64,000 bases of DNA from Bacteroidota bacterium (GTDB lineage Bacteria; Bacteroidota; Bacteroidia; Chitinophagales; Chitinophagaceae), in contig CANGEP010000001.1 in NCBI GenBank assembly GCA_947452905.1, positions 434,001-498,000 of the forward strand, written 5' to 3'. Position numbers and translations under genes: made by a program. Below, in pieces: positions 18,339 through 27,480 of this stretch. The notes below the pieces were generated by a model that ran no database searches, was not told the DNA's origin, and saw only the letters and a program-made list of their open reading frames with translations. The first letter of the stretch is position 1. Each line of letters starts with the position of its first letter.

Positions 18339-19718
18339 TTAAGGGGTAAGTTCATTTAAGTACATCTCAATATTAGTATATTGTTTTGAAAGTGAAAATT
18401 TAGTATCATCTGCTTCCTTTTTATTCAACCCCATTTTTATTTCCCAGCTATCTGGTATTCCATCTCCATCTGTATCTAATAAAGGTTCAGCAGTTTGTAA
18501 AAACGGCCACGCTTTAATGGTTTTGGCATATTCAGTACCATGCGCATATCCGCCTTGTACATCAATTATTTTACCTCTTTTGTAAACTACGTCTTGAATA
18601 ATTCTAGCATCTAAACTATCTCTTTTATAGGAAGCGCCTACATGTGTGAGTACCGAATAATAAGCAGCTTTTGCTTCTTGTATTTGAATTGCTAGAGTTG
18701 GGAAAGGTATAGTTGTTATAGCCTTAGATTTTTGTAATTCGGTAATTTTTTTATCAAATTCAATACCATTAATATTTTCTTTACTTACCCATTCATTGCC
18801 TTCCACAAAGTTACCTTTAACAAAGAATTCGCCTAAACCTCTTGTCTCATTTAAGGTAGGATTCACAATTCTTTTAGCTACTGATTCATGGGTAGATGGC
18901 CCTGGTCGATAATAATTATTAATCATATTATATTTTCCTGCCTCGCCTCCATACACGCTATTATGTTCCCAATTATAAATAACATTATTACTAAAATCAA
19001 CAAACTCTTCACTTGATCCTAATCTTGCCCCATTAAAACGAGGATTTCTACTCACACAATGGGCAAATAAATTGTGATGAGCGCTTAAATGAGCCCCTCC
19101 CCAAATACCGCCGTACCCATGTTTTTCAAAATCAGTATCGCCTTTTTCAAAATGATAGGAATAATTTAGGGGTTCTGCAATTAAATTCCATTGGAGCGTG
19201 GTGCTATCACCCCCATATATTGAAAACACTTCATCATTACTCCAACTCATACTACAATGGTCAATGACAATATTTTTATGTCGATTGCCCCCAAATGAAT
19301 CATCATCACCACTTAAATCAACCATTCCTTTATTCTGAAATTTATCTCCTAATCTAAATCGTAGAAAACGAATCACAATATTATCTCCTCCTAGTCCCAC
19401 CGATTGATCAGCCAAACATATGCCTTCTCCTGGTGCTGATTGTCCCGCTATAGTTACATCACCAGCAATAGTTAATTTAGTTTCTAAGTGTATGGTGCCT
19501 GTAATATCGAAAACAATGATTCTTGGTATTTTAAGAGTGGCAGCGGCTCTAAAACTTCCAGGTCCATCATCATTTAAATTAGTTACTTTAATAAGCTTAC
19601 CTCCTCTCCCTCCTTTTGTATATTTACCAAAGCCTTCGGCCGAAGGAAAAGCAAAGGTTTGTGCTTTAGCAAAACCTAGAGATAAAATGATTAATAAAAA
19701 TAAAAATGTTTTTTTCAT
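18339..19718 (-). CDS. Pectate lyase (PL1 family)
   Basis: This 459-residue secreted PL1-type lyase cleaves polygalacturonate by beta-elimination and gives 4,5-unsaturated products. The signal peptide runs to about residue 20. The conserved start FPSAEGFGKYTKGGRGGK, the helix segment NIVIDHCSMSWSNDE near residue 148, and RNPRFNGARLGS with the catalytic Arg near residue 229 support the call. A C-terminal Ca-binding-type repeat DTDGDGIPDSWEIKMGL follows. I start at the ATG at 19718. The earlier ATG (19733) lies at the T-tract of a terminator and would put charged residues before the signal peptide. Confidence 0.92.
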   Translation of the reverse strand: MKKTFLFLLIILSLGFAKAQTFAFPSAEGFGKYTKGGRGGKLIKVTNLNDDGPGSFRAAATLKIPRIIVFDITGTIHLETKLTIAGDVTIAGQSAPGEGICLADQSVGLGGDNIVIRFLRFRLGDKFQNKGMVDLSGDDDSFGGNRHKNIVIDHCSMSWSNDEVFSIYGGDSTTLQWNLIAEPLNYSYHFEKGDTDFEKHGYGGIWGGAHLSAHHNLFAHCVSRNPRFNGARLGSSEEFVDFSNNVIYNWEHNSVYGGEAGKYNMINNYYRPGPSTHESVAKRIVNPTLNETRGLGEFFVKGNFVEGNEWVSKENINGIEFDKKITELQKSKAITTIPFPTLAIQIQEAKAAYYSVLTHVGASYKRDSLDARIIQDVVYKRGKIIDVQGGYAHGTEYAKTIKAWPFLQTAEPLLDTDGDGIPDSWEIKMGLNKKEADDTKFSLSKQYTNIEMYLNELTP

Positions 19719-19731
19719 AAAATGTTTAAAC

Positions 19732-19761
19732 AAAAAAATAAGGCAGTAAAACTGCCTTATT
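19732..19761 (-). terminator. Intrinsic terminator between susD and the pectate lyase gene
   Basis: On the minus strand the sequence reads AATAAGGCAG-TTTTA-CTGCCTTATT followed by TTTTT. This is a perfect 10-bp stem, 5-base loop and U-tract, located about 20 bases after the susD stop and just before the PL1 start. It would release part of the transcripts and let the rest read into the enzyme genes. Confidence 0.85.
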
Positions 19762-19780
19762 AAAATTAAGTAACTAAATA

Positions 19781-21586
19781 CTAATATCCTGGATTTTGTT
19801 TCATATTAAAATTAGCATCTAATACAGGTTGAGGAATGGGAAGTAGTTCCGATTTTCCTGTAGTAAATCCAGTGGCAAAACGTGCTAATGCTACTGTATT
19901 AATAGTAGTACCCATCCAAACTATTTTTGTAGTACCAGTAGGTGCAGTGGTAGGTTCTTTAGTATAAAAAGAATTACTCCAAGCTGCTTTATCATCTGCC
20001 GTAGAGTTAGTTTTAAAATACATAGATTGAGGTAGATTAGCCCAAGTACCTGTTCTGTTAGACATAGCTAATAAAGTGGTTTTAGTATTTGCAATAGTGG
20101 TTGCCAATAAATTCCATCTTATTAAATCATATTTTCTTATACCTTCTCCACCTAATTCTAAAGAACGTTCTTTTACTAATGCAGTAAAGAATGATGATTT
20201 TGACAAACCAGCAGGTAAATCAACAGTAGCATCGGCCGTATTGATGGCTTTACCATAACCTCTTCTGCGCACTTGGTTAATGGCATTATAGGCAGCAGCA
20301 GTAGGGCCATTTAATTCATTCTCTGCTTCAGCAAACATTAATAAAACATCCGCATATCTAATAATTTGCCATTTTAAACTTAAGTATTGAACTGCGTCCG
20401 TCGGAGAAATGATAGGGTTTGTTAACCAATCTCTTCTATATTTTCCATCATTTATGGCAGTTATCGCTTGTCCAGCTTTGGTAGCACCGTCTGCATTCAC
20501 GTTATAAACAGCACAGGTAACATCTCTTCTTAAATCGGTAGAATCAAACGCGTAAAAATAGGAAGGCAATACGTTGATACTTTTATTACCATAAGAACCC
20601 ACAGTAGGTCCATTATAGTATCCTAATTTTGTATCAGCAACACCCGATCTTCCAGTAGCACTTGCCTGGAACATTAATTCCCCATCAGGATCAGCAACCG
20701 CATGCGCACAAACCTGATCTTTCCATAAAGCTTTAAAACTAGGGTTTAATGCATGTTGTCCAGAAGCAATAATTTCTTTTGTTTCATCTAATGCAATTTT
20801 ATAATAAGTTGGGGCGTCAGCACCTTGTGCCACCTGTCCATTTTTTCTTAAAGCATACCCTGCTCTATAAAAAGCAATTCTTGCTCTTAAAGCTTTAACT
20901 GTTCCTTTGGTAATTCGCTCATCTTCTTGATTGCCAATAGAAGCCAACTCTTTTCTCCAAGGCACTAAAGTTGCCGCTGTTTTTAAATCATTCAATAATA
21001 CTTCATATAAAGAATCGCGATCGGTGGCAGCAGGAAATTGTTTTGCACCTGCTTGATTTGAAGCGGATGTAAAATGTGCAGGTAAATCGCCCCAGTTTCT
21101 AATGGCTTCTAAATAAAATTGAGCTCTTAAAGTTAATGACTCACCATATAACCTTTGTAATTGCTTCTTTTGCTGATCAGTACCATTACTGTACATGTTC
21201 ATTTTAGGAATATTATCAATACAATTATTAGCAAATTCAATACCGGTAAAAATTTGATTAAATGGATTGGTAATTTGAGCATTCCCCGAAGTGGCACTAT
21301 AACGTGCTATATCACGTCTGTCATTATCCGCTGCACCTGTAGGCCCTTGCATCTCATCATTATCTACCGGATAATACAAACTTAATCGAATGCCATATCC
21401 AGCATCTCCTACTAAACGGCTATATACTGAAGCCACTGCTTTTGTAGCACTTGTTACATCACTAAAAACAACTTCAGTGCTTAATTCTGTGATAGGTTGT
21501 TGATCTAAGTACTTTTTACACCCAGTCATCACAGAAAGGGGAAGCAATAAAGCTAAAAAGTATTTATAAAAAGATTTATTTAACAT
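19781..21586 (-). CDS. SusD/RagB-family glycan-binding outer membrane lipoprotein
   Basis: This 601-residue lipoprotein (lipobox VMTGC, Cys at residue 23, followed by KKYLDQQP) is of the SusD/RagB type. The N-terminal TPR-like half carries VTSATKAVASVYSRL and ALRARIAFYRAGYALRK. The C-terminal part holds QIIRYADVLLMFAEAENEL, NAINQVRRRGYG and the ending LLPIPQPVLDANFNMKQNPGY, all hallmark segments of the family. It caps the SusC transporter on the cell surface and captures pectin oligosaccharides. It is 28 bases downstream of susC. The oligosaccharide specificity is inferred from the enzyme genes. Confidence 0.96.
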   Translation of the reverse strand: MLNKSFYKYFLALLLPLSVMTGCKKYLDQQPITELSTEVVFSDVTSATKAVASVYSRLVGDAGYGIRLSLYYPVDNDEMQGPTGAADNDRRDIARYSATSGNAQITNPFNQIFTGIEFANNCIDNIPKMNMYSNGTDQQKKQLQRLYGESLTLRAQFYLEAIRNWGDLPAHFTSASNQAGAKQFPAATDRDSLYEVLLNDLKTAATLVPWRKELASIGNQEDERITKGTVKALRARIAFYRAGYALRKNGQVAQGADAPTYYKIALDETKEIIASGQHALNPSFKALWKDQVCAHAVADPDGELMFQASATGRSGVADTKLGYYNGPTVGSYGNKSINVLPSYFYAFDSTDLRRDVTCAVYNVNADGATKAGQAITAINDGKYRRDWLTNPIISPTDAVQYLSLKWQIIRYADVLLMFAEAENELNGPTAAAYNAINQVRRRGYGKAINTADATVDLPAGLSKSSFFTALVKERSLELGGEGIRKYDLIRWNLLATTIANTKTTLLAMSNRTGTWANLPQSMYFKTNSTADDKAAWSNSFYTKEPTTAPTGTTKIVWMGTTINTVALARFATGFTTGKSELLPIPQPVLDANFNMKQNPGY

Positions 21587-21614
21587 AACTATTATTTTAA
21601 AATATTGTTTTTAA

Positions 21615-24600
21615 TTAAAATGTTGCATTTATACCAAAAATGAAAGATCTACTTTTTGGATAAGCTGAGTAATCTAAGCCTGGAGTTAAACCACTATTTG
21701 CAACACTTACTTCAGGGTCATAACCAGTGTAATTTGTAAATACAGCTAAATTATTACCTGTTACGTAAAATCTTAATTTTGTTAATTTAAGTTTTGCTAA
21801 TTGCTTACCACTTACTGTATGACCAATGGTGATATTGTTGATTCTTACAAAAGAACCATCTTCCATTGCCCAAGAAGAAGGATAAAATGCACCAGCACTC
21901 TTTAAGGGTTGCCAAATATTAGAGAACAAGTTAATGCTTGATAAATAAGCAGGATCTAAACCTACTACTTGACCAGCAGCATTTACAGATTGTAATACTG
22001 TTCCATTGGCAGAAACTGTTTTCCAACGAGCACTCATAATGTCTAACATATTTGCATTGTTAGTGTATCCATTAGTAAGCTCAACTTTGTTGGCATTATA
22101 AATAGTATTGCCATAAACAAAATTTACAAAGATACTTGCATCCCAATTTTTATAAGTAAACTGTTGGTTTAACCCTCCCGTAAATTTAGGATTTGGATTA
22201 CCTATAATTTGTCTATCGTTATTAAGATCAATTTTACCATCTCCGTTTAAATCTTTGTATTTAATAGATCCAGGTTGTATAGTTCCAATGATACCCGAAT
22301 TATTAACCACGCCTGCTTTTAAAGTATAGACACTTGTTGCAGGATTATAATCAAAATCGGAAGGACGGTAAATACCATCTGTTACTAAACCATACATAGC
22401 CCCCACTGGTTGACCAATTTTAATAATGTAATCAGTTGGCTGACCAGAAACACCCCAACTAGCTGATGGATAAAAACTTGTTTGATTCACTCCCAAAGCA
22501 TCCACTGAATTCTTGTTGAAAGAAATATTAAAATTAGCATTCCAAGTAAAATCCTTTTTAGACATCACTAAAGCACCTAAGCTTACCTCTACTCCTTTAT
22601 TGGTTGTTTTACCAATATTTTGTAATTGTGTAGCATATCCATAAGTAGAAGCAATAGGCACATTTAATAATAAGTTACTTGAACTATTATTATAAACATC
22701 TACACTTAAATTAAAGCGCTTTAAGAAACTAATGTCAATACCATAGTTTCTGTTAATAGTAGATTCCCATAATAAATTAGGGTTTACTAAGGAAGCAGAT
22801 GAATAACCATATATAGTTTGTCCACCAACTCCATAGAAATAAGATCCGTTATTATTAAAGGTACTTAAGTATAAATAGTCATTAATACGATTATTACCCA
22901 CTGAACCATAACCAAATCTTAATTTCATATCATTTATGAAATCAACATTTTCCATGAACTTCTCCTTTTTAATTCTCCAAGCAAAAGAACCTGATGGGAA
23001 AGACCCCCATCTATTGGCATCAGAAAACTTAGAAGCACCGTCGTAACGTAGATTGGCACTAAATAAATATTTATCTAAGTATGAATAAGTGGCTCTACTA
23101 AAGAAAGATAAACTTGTATAGGTACTCTTTTGTAATTTAGGATATCCCGTAAATGAAGTACCCGCTACTTGATAGTTAATTGCTTGCGTTGGTGTTGTTC
23201 CATTAGGATATAGTTTATACAAAGAATTGGCTGTTTTAGAATCTAACTGATAGGTTTCTTCCCCCACAATTAAACTAAAACTATGTTTATCATTGCTAAT
23301 ATTATACGCCAATACATTTGAATTAGTTAAAGATGTTCCTTGTAAAGTATCTTTACCCATGATAGGTTTTTTTGAACCTTGTAAAACTGAATAAGGTGTA
23401 ATAGAATCACTAAACTTACGATCTACCACAAAATTATCATTATAACCAAAAGTTGAAGTGAAAGCAAGGTTTTTGTTAATCTTATAACTAACATTAACAC
23501 TTACATTTTTAACTTCTGTTGACTTTTTACGATATTCTTGATCAATTAAATCAATAGGATTAATTAATATTAAGCCGTTTCCCACAGAAGGCTCAGCCAT
23601 TGGATCTATATCTGTGATAGATTGATTAGGTGATAAATAAGGTCTATAACGTACCGCATTTCTTAATCTATTGTATGAAGTTCCTTGTTCGCTTGATACA
23701 CCAGCACCCATAACTTCCTGATAATTATATCTAGTTGACAAACCAACTGTTAAATTTTTTATCGGTGTGTAGTCTATTTTTCCAGTTATGATAGATCTTT
23801 TTAAACTAGAATTTCTAACAATAGCTTTATCGTCGTTAGTAGTAACTCCTAAATTGTAAGTTAACTTACTATTACCCCCAACTATAGCTAAGTTTTGAGA
23901 ATTAGTGGTACCCGTATTGCCAAATGTTTCTTGTTGCCAATCTACTGGATTCACTGACTTAAGCGACTCTAAGTTCGAAAAAGAACCAAAATTTCTCACA
24001 AAACTTGCACTATCCGTAGCGTTGCCCACTTGTCTCTCGTATTGATAAAAAGCATAATCATAAGGTGTTAACACGCCTAATTTCTTGGCTAGCTCTTTAG
24101 TTCCATAAAATGCATTATAGCTAACTTGCATTCTACCTTGTCTTCCTTTTTTAGTCGTAATTACAATCACACCATTCGCACCTCTAGCACCATAAATGGC
24201 AGTAGCTGCTGCGTCTTTTAAAACGTCTACTGATTGTATATCTTGAGGAGATATTAAGGACAATGCATTTTCAACTTGTACTCCATCTAAAATATATAAA
24301 GGAGAATTATCTCCAGTAATAGACATACCACCTCTCACTCTAATTCTAATAGTGGCGTCTGGTGAACCTTCAGCAGTAGATGCTGTAACACCTGCTAAAC
24401 GACCATTCAAAGCTTCAGCAGCTGAATTCAAAGGAATATCTTTTAAATCTCTGGCACTTACTGAAGCAACAGATGCTAAAACATCCTTTCTTCGAACTGT
24501 TTGGTATCCTATCACAACAACTTCGTCTAAGTTAGCAGAAGATTTTTCCATTTTAACCAGCAATGATCCAGAGCCAGTTATTTTTAAATCTAAATTTTTG

Positions 24601-24827
24601 TAACCAAGGAAACTAAAACTTAATTCAGCACCCAAGGCTGGAACAACCATTTGGAAAGTTCCTTCTTTATTGGATTGAGTAGCTTTATTTGATCCTTTTA
24701 TTTTAATGGAAGCCCCCGATAATGGAACACCATTTTCATCTGTAACTTTTCCTGTAACAGTAATATTTTGTGCAAAAACTGCAACACAGGCAATCAATAA
24801 CACAAAACTTAAAACTAGTTTTTTCAT
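21615..24827 (-). CDS. SusC/RagA-family TonB-linked outer membrane transporter
   Basis: This 1070-residue TonB-dependent receptor would import pectin oligosaccharides through the outer membrane with SusD. It has a signal peptide (MKKLVLSFVLLIACVAVFAQ), a carboxypeptidase-regulatory-like domain (residues 21-95, TVTGKVTDENGVPLSGASI), a plug domain (LDEVVVIGYQTVRRKDV, then LNGRLAGV, NSPLYILDGV and AAATAIYGARGANGVIVITTKKG) and a 22-strand-type barrel ending in FGINATF. There is no STN domain, so it is not expected to signal to an anti-sigma factor. I use the ATG at 24827; the ORF-track start 10 codons upstream would add residues before the signal peptide. It heads the pectin operon. Confidence 0.96.
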   Translation of the reverse strand: MKKLVLSFVLLIACVAVFAQNITVTGKVTDENGVPLSGASIKIKGSNKATQSNKEGTFQMVVPALGAELSFSFLGYKNLDLKITGSGSLLVKMEKSSANLDEVVVIGYQTVRRKDVLASVASVSARDLKDIPLNSAAEALNGRLAGVTASTAEGSPDATIRIRVRGGMSITGDNSPLYILDGVQVENALSLISPQDIQSVDVLKDAAATAIYGARGANGVIVITTKKGRQGRMQVSYNAFYGTKELAKKLGVLTPYDYAFYQYERQVGNATDSASFVRNFGSFSNLESLKSVNPVDWQQETFGNTGTTNSQNLAIVGGNSKLTYNLGVTTNDDKAIVRNSSLKRSIITGKIDYTPIKNLTVGLSTRYNYQEVMGAGVSSEQGTSYNRLRNAVRYRPYLSPNQSITDIDPMAEPSVGNGLILINPIDLIDQEYRKKSTEVKNVSVNVSYKINKNLAFTSTFGYNDNFVVDRKFSDSITPYSVLQGSKKPIMGKDTLQGTSLTNSNVLAYNISNDKHSFSLIVGEETYQLDSKTANSLYKLYPNGTTPTQAINYQVAGTSFTGYPKLQKSTYTSLSFFSRATYSYLDKYLFSANLRYDGASKFSDANRWGSFPSGSFAWRIKKEKFMENVDFINDMKLRFGYGSVGNNRINDYLYLSTFNNNGSYFYGVGGQTIYGYSSASLVNPNLLWESTINRNYGIDISFLKRFNLSVDVYNNSSSNLLLNVPIASTYGYATQLQNIGKTTNKGVEVSLGALVMSKKDFTWNANFNISFNKNSVDALGVNQTSFYPSASWGVSGQPTDYIIKIGQPVGAMYGLVTDGIYRPSDFDYNPATSVYTLKAGVVNNSGIIGTIQPGSIKYKDLNGDGKIDLNNDRQIIGNPNPKFTGGLNQQFTYKNWDASIFVNFVYGNTIYNANKVELTNGYTNNANMLDIMSARWKTVSANGTVLQSVNAAGQVVGLDPAYLSSINLFSNIWQPLKSAGAFYPSSWAMEDGSFVRINNITIGHTVSGKQLAKLKLTKLRFYVTGNNLAVFTNYTGYDPEVSVANSGLTPGLDYSAYPKSRSFIFGINATF

Positions 24828-24851
24828 ATAAGCATTTTGTTTAGCAATCAA

Positions 24852-24886
24852 GGCCAAAATGGCCGTTATTTTTGGACTTGCAAGTC
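24852..24886 (-). promoter_or_regulatory. Dyad elements upstream of susC
   Basis: Two dyads lie 25-60 bases before the susC start. GGCCAAAATGGCC (24852-24864) can form a short hairpin, and GACTTGCAAGTC (24875-24886) is a perfect 12-base palindrome. They could be a regulator site or leader structure. No matching regulator is identified, and no TAnnTTTG box was seen close by on this strand. Confidence 0.35.
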
Positions 24887-25011
24887 TATTTATTTTAACT
24901 TAAATTTCACATTTAATAAAGTTCTTTATTTACGCAATCGATACCGAAAATTGGCTGTTTTTAGTAATCGGTCTCTCTATTTTATGTATTTTAGCCAAGC
25001 AAAAAAAAATA

Positions 25012-26382
25012 ATGAGAAGGATTATTATAATATGTCTAGGAAGCTTGATTTTTCATGCCAGCTGGGGGCAAAACTCAGCGCAACCAGATCCTAACAAAAC
25101 CATACAAGAATTTAAACACAAATTGTCCATTGAAAAAAATGACAGTGTAAAGGTGTTATATCTTAATCAAATTGGAAATACTTTTTACGAAAACAAAAAA
25201 GACGACAGCAGTTTCTTGTATTTTAATTACGCCTATGAGTTGGCTAAGAAAATAGATAATTACAAGCTGCTTATTAATTCTGCTAAAAACCTAATTGACA
25301 TAAACACAAACTTGGGTAATTTTTCTGAAGCAGTTAATCTGGGTTTAGAAACTATTAAAGAATGTGAAAAACAAAAGGACAAAGATTATATCTTATACTT
25401 TTTATTAAGTATTCATGATACTTACCGCTTAGCCAAGGATAGCAAGAATCAAATTGAATATACCCTTAAAGCTATTGAATTAGCCAAAACACATAATAGC
25501 AACTACGCTAAATCTATTTTAACAGATTATGCTACTATAGGAGATGATTACCAAAGTGCAGGACAATTAGACTCAGCCTTATTATATTTTAATAAAGATT
25601 ATGAGCAAGCTTTAAAAGACAAAGAACATGGTTTTAATATTACCTATACTAATTTAGGAGAGATAAATCTAAGACTTAAAAATTATGATATAGCTATTTT
25701 ATATTTTAAAAAAGCAATCAACTATTTCCCTGCTGAATTTGCCAATGGCATGACCAATGAAATTAATTATCCTGAATTATTATTAGAAACCTCTAAAGCC
25801 TACGCTGCCATTGGTAATTATGATTCTGCTTTATACTATGGTCGAAAATCTTATACCTATGCGGGGCAAATGAATTCTAATCAATTCCTAAAAGATGGTG
25901 CTGAAAATTTGTATACCCTTTTTGAGCATAATAAAAAATACGACAGCGCTTTTTTCTATCAAAATATATATATCAAGTTAAAGGATAATTTATACAATGA
26001 CGAGAAAACAAGAAAGCTTGAATATGTATCCATCCAACAAAGAATTGAAGAGGAAAAAAAGCTAGCAGAAATTGAACATCAAAAGGAAGAACGTAACAAG
26101 AACCTGGCATTGGCTGCCATTGGTATTTTTATTCCCTTTTTTATATCCTTATTATTTTTAGTAAGTAAATGGGGAAAAAAGAAATCTTCCATTTTAACAT
26201 CAATGGGCATTGCTTCTTTATTAATGTTGTTTGAATTTATAAGCCTTTTTATTCACCCTTATATAGAAAAACTGACACATCATAATATTTTCTTGATGTA
26301 TATCATTTTGCTTTTATTAGCATCCGCACTTGTTCCATTGCATCATAAGATGGAAAGCCTTATTAAAAAGAAGCTTTCTTAA
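25012..26382 (+). CDS. TPR-repeat protein with C-terminal membrane segments, function unknown
   Basis: This 456-residue protein has a signal peptide (to about residue 20, ASWGQ) and at least four TPR-like repeats (for example SSFLYFNYAYELAKK, DSALLYFNKDYEQALK, YDIAILYFKKAINYF, YDSALYYGRKSYTYA). A charged coiled-coil segment (IQQRIEEEKKLAEIEHQKEE, near 345) comes next, then three hydrophobic segments in the last 100 residues. This layout resembles the sensor half of Bacteroidota TPR-type regulators, but there is no kinase or DNA-binding domain. It is divergent from susC and might be unrelated to it. I can name no function. Confidence 0.8.
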   Translation: MRRIIIICLGSLIFHASWGQNSAQPDPNKTIQEFKHKLSIEKNDSVKVLYLNQIGNTFYENKKDDSSFLYFNYAYELAKKIDNYKLLINSAKNLIDINTNLGNFSEAVNLGLETIKECEKQKDKDYILYFLLSIHDTYRLAKDSKNQIEYTLKAIELAKTHNSNYAKSILTDYATIGDDYQSAGQLDSALLYFNKDYEQALKDKEHGFNITYTNLGEINLRLKNYDIAILYFKKAINYFPAEFANGMTNEINYPELLLETSKAYAAIGNYDSALYYGRKSYTYAGQMNSNQFLKDGAENLYTLFEHNKKYDSAFFYQNIYIKLKDNLYNDEKTRKLEYVSIQQRIEEEKKLAEIEHQKEERNKNLALAAIGIFIPFFISLLFLVSKWGKKKSSILTSMGIASLLMLFEFISLFIHPYIEKLTHHNIFLMYIILLLLASALVPLHHKMESLIKKKLS

Positions 26383-26394
26383 GTAAAAGATATA

Positions 26395-26865
26395 TTATTT
26401 TCCAAATTCAAAACTGGTTAACCAATAGAGAAGCTCTTTGCCATTATAGGCATTAAAAGAGGTAGTAATGGTAAGTGCAGGGTTTGATAAACTAAGCTTC
26501 TTGTGATCCATGTAAATATTATCCTTAGATAAAATGTAATTAAGCCTTTCAATAGACATAGATTTATCTTCTTGATCTATGATAGACATACCCTCTTTAA
26601 TATCTTTAACAAATTGCTGAAACGTGTTTGCTGTAGTAAAAAATAATGTATCAGATTCTTGCTTGTAAATATATTGTTGATTCTTAAAAATTAATCGCAC
26701 TGCAAATTGTGCATCTCCATTGTCTTTCAATATTTTTTGATAATCGCACTGAATAGTTGCGATTAGAGAAGATTTTAAAACTTCCGTATTTTGGGAATAT
26801 CCAATTACTGTAAAAAATAATAAAGCTAATAAAACACCAACAGCCTTGAGGGATAGGTTGCGCAT
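26395..26865 (-). CDS. Small secreted protein of unknown function
   Basis: This is a 156-residue protein with a signal peptide (MRNLSLKAVGVLLALLFFTVIGYSQ) and a mixed alpha/beta mature part, with no motif that I recognise. I start it at the ATG at 26865. The ORF-track start at 26889 is a TTG that forms the end of the TACTTTTG promoter box, so it cannot be the translation start if that box is used. The 3' end converges with the TPR gene 12 bases away. Confidence 0.7.
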   Translation of the reverse strand: MRNLSLKAVGVLLALLFFTVIGYSQNTEVLKSSLIATIQCDYQKILKDNGDAQFAVRLIFKNQQYIYKQESDTLFFTTANTFQQFVKDIKEGMSIIDQEDKSMSIERLNYILSKDNIYMDHKKLSLSNPALTITTSFNAYNGKELLYWLTSFEFGK

Positions 26866-26886
26866 TTGTTTGATTTTTTGATCGAG

Positions 26887-26894
26887 CAAAAGTA
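26887..26894 (-). promoter_or_regulatory. Candidate -7 element of the small secreted protein gene
   Basis: TACTTTTG on the minus strand is a full match to TAnnTTTG and ends 21 bases before the ATG at 26865. It helps fix the start codon because the upstream TTG falls inside the box. Confidence 0.5.
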
Positions 26895-27003
26895 TTAAAA
26901 TAGAATGGGAAAATCAGTTTTTTTTATTGATAATCAATTAATTGTATAAATTTAATTTTATATATTTTTTATTCTTAATTTATCAAAACCACCACAACAA
27001 TAG

Positions 27004-27011
27004 TATATTTA
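27004..27011 (+). promoter_or_regulatory. Candidate -7 element of rlmH, almost leaderless
   Basis: TATATTTA (7 of 8 matches to TAnnTTTG) is followed by CTGA and then the ATG of rlmH. If it is used, the transcript would start at or very near the start codon. Confidence 0.35.
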
Positions 27012-27015
27012 CTGA

Positions 27016-27480
27016 ATGAAAATTTCTGTTTGGTCGGTAGGTAAAAATAATGAGGCTTATGTGAAAGAAGGCATAGAACTATTCACTAAAAGAATAGAAC
27101 ATTACTACCCTATCGATTGGAAATTAATTAGCCCATCTAAACATACCGATATAGCTAAAATCAAGAAAGAAGAAGCAGATAATATTCTTAAAAATTTACA
27201 ATCCAATGATACGCTCATTTTATTAGAAGAGACAGGAAAAATGCTAAGCTCCCCCGGTTTAGCCAAACTTATTCAACAAAAAGCTAACCAAAGTACTCAA
27301 AAATTAATATTCTTAATTGGCGGCGCTTATGGGGTATCGGATGAAATTAAACAAAGAGCACAATTTACTTGGTCTTTATCGGAATTAGTATTCCCTCATA
27401 TGTTAGTTAGATTATTAATAGCAGAGCAAATTTACCGAGCCTGTAGCATTTTAGCCAACGAAAAATATCATCATCTTTAA
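27016..27480 (+). CDS. rlmH: 23S rRNA (pseudouridine1915-N3)-methyltransferase RlmH
   Basis: RlmH is a small SPOUT-class methyltransferase that uses SAM to methylate pseudouridine 1915 in helix 69 of 23S rRNA. The 154-residue length is typical. The trefoil-knot motifs LIFLIGGAYGVSDEIKQRA near residue 97 and the C-terminal LVFPHMLVRLLIAEQIYRA...NEKYHH match the family closely. It shares 1 base with the rhomboid gene downstream (TAATG). Confidence 0.97.
   Translation: MKISVWSVGKNNEAYVKEGIELFTKRIEHYYPIDWKLISPSKHTDIAKIKKEEADNILKNLQSNDTLILLEETGKMLSSPGLAKLIQQKANQSTQKLIFLIGGAYGVSDEIKQRAQFTWSLSELVFPHMLVRLLIAEQIYRACSILANEKYHHL

Noticed and set aside
19420-19749. 109-residue plus-strand ORF over the pectate lyase start
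   Set aside because: It is antisense to the lyase signal peptide and crosses the terminator hairpin; it looks like a shadow.
21615-24827. SusC as a FecA-type signalling receptor
   Set aside because: The N-terminus goes from the signal peptide straight to the carboxypeptidase-like domain and plug. There is no STN domain and no ECF sigma/anti-sigma pair in the window.
24837-25094. 85-residue ORF in the susC/TPR interval
   Set aside because: It overlaps the TPR gene in another frame and covers the regulatory interval. The TPR gene has a good signal peptide and length, so this ORF was left out.
26931-26985. Very AT-rich interval upstream of rlmH as an origin or integration site
   Set aside because: The composition is extreme, but there are no DnaA boxes, no dnaA/parAB neighbours and no duplication. 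It is more simply an AT-rich promoter region.
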